DNA from: JAVEVH01 sp964430365
Lineage (GTDB): Bacteria; Patescibacteriota; Dojkabacteria; SC72
NCBI GenBank assembly: GCA_964430365.1
Contig: CAYSEU010000013.1
Location: 1 to 16,177 of the forward strand
Reading direction: 5' to 3'
Length of the DNA: 16,177 nucleotides
Of the stretch, positions 15,628 through 16,177 are shown piece by piece; within the stretch, counting starts at the first letter, position 1, and each line of letters opens with the position of its first letter. Both the position numbers and the translations under genes were made by a program. The notes under the pieces were generated by a model that saw only the letters and a list, made by a program, of their open reading frames with translations, did no database searches and was not told the DNA's origin.

Positions 15628-16177
15628 TATCTTCTTGGAAAGTTACTAGATTTAAATGTAAATATTATATGTTTCCACTGCGTTCCTTCAATGGGAATCT
15701 CATCAAGAATTACTTTGGTTTCTACTTTTTTAATTAAATCAGCCATTGGTCCATATGACATAGTTTGTGCTAATACATATCCCTTATCACCAACACTGCT
15801 GTTCATAATATCATACATTCTTTTCTGTACTTTGAAAACTCTATATTCTGGTAGTATCCCAATATCTAACATGTAAAGTACATCGTCTTTTGGTTCTATA
15901 TTCTTATTAATTTTAGTATTTAATTCCTCTTTGTAATCTTGTTGAAGATATTTCTCCTCTACTCTCTTTCCACCTATTGGTGTAGATAGAATGACAGGGA
16001 AGGTGTCATTAAATGTGGGTAATATCTTTTCCAAAGTATCTCTTTGAGCAATGTAGAACCCTACGACTTTGTCATCTTGTTCAATTGTTTCTATCTCTGT
16101 ATTTGGACTCTCATTTAATTTAACAATCCATTCCTGTATATCCTGCCTTTTAAATTCTTGATTCCAAGGTTCTCCTT
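15627..16177 (-). CDS. GNAT-like acetyltransferase, 5' end outside the window
   Basis: The frame is open from its stop to the right edge, so the gene begins outside; 182 residues are visible. An internal TTG at 16034 could be read as a start, but the 47 codons before it look like real protein (EPWNQEF, then DDKVVGFYIAQ). The order fits a GNAT N-acetyltransferase: a helix and beta pair ending in DDKVVGFYIA, strand VLYMLDIGILPEYR, the cofactor-binding helix, then YVLAQTMSYGPMADLIKKV. The acetyl-CoA loop, normally R/QxxGxG/A, reads YRVFKVQKR and lacks the glycines, so cofactor binding may be altered or lost. It is coupled to the decarboxylase-like gene by a TAATG overlap. It may modify the amine product, but this is only inference from position. 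Confidence 0.6.
   Translation of the reverse strand, partial: GEPWNQEFKRQDIQEWIVKLNESPNTEIETIEQDDKVVGFYIAQRDTLEKILPTFNDTFPVILSTPIGGKRVEEKYLQQDYKEELNTKINKNIEPKDDVLYMLDIGILPEYRVFKVQKRMYDIMNSSVGDKGYVLAQTMSYGPMADLIKKVETKVILDEIPIEGTQWKHIIFTFKSSNFPRR

Noticed and set aside
15627..16034. A complete 135-residue gene starting at TTG 16034
   Set aside because: The frame stays open to the window edge, and the upstream residues complete the N-terminal part of a GNAT-like fold, so the TTG is internal.
1..16177. CRISPR array, insertion sequence or prophage
   Set aside because: No regularly spaced repeats, transposase, integrase or phage genes are visible.

Overview
The window is a compact, AT-rich stretch (about one third G+C by eye) of a bacterial chromosome. 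Sixteen protein genes fill almost all of it, and no gap exceeds about 120 bases. A small type IV pilus assembly cluster (PilM-PilN-PilO) lies beside a large secreted Cys-rich protein. Other marks are a membrane-anchored Hsp100 ATPase with a short membrane partner, several 1- or 8-base gene overlaps, and few Shine-Dalgarno sites. Together these point to a single-membrane member of the Candidate Phyla Radiation (Patescibacteria). This lineage call is an inference; there is no rRNA gene in the window. The standard code fits every gene, and all sixteen stops are TAA or TAG.

Layout. Bases 2-6160 (+): an unrecognised protein cut by the left edge, a secreted Cys-rich protein with a beta-rich C-terminus, then pilM, pilN and pilO. 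Bases 6157-8208 (-): a translation and RNA-processing block, rpmF-nusB-rnc-rpsP-khpA in transcription order. It has recognisable promoters before rpmF, rpsP and khpA, and a terminator after rpsP. Bases 8268-11393 (-): a 134-residue membrane protein followed by an Hsp100 (Clp-type) double AAA+ ATPase with its own membrane segments. Bases 11475-12425 (+): a tRNA-dihydrouridine synthase, whose promoter overlaps the divergent one at the -35 element. Bases 12426-12541: a hairpin-rich convergent gap. Bases 12542-16177 (-): a GNAT-like protein cut by the right edge, a pyruvoyl-dependent histidine-decarboxylase-like proenzyme, and a multi-pass membrane histidine kinase, tightly packed as one operon.

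How the genes work together. PilM, PilN and PilO form the inner platform that aligns the type IV pilus machine; PilN keeps the PilM-binding FNLIP motif behind an unusual disordered extension. The rpmF-khpA block serves ribosome assembly, rRNA processing and antitermination. The right-hand operon is the most unusual part. It joins a self-cleaving amino-acid decarboxylase to a putative acetyltransferase and a sensor kinase, which suggests sensed production or modification of an amine such as histamine. The family assignment of the decarboxylase is well supported by sequence motifs; its substrate and the operon's purpose are inferred.
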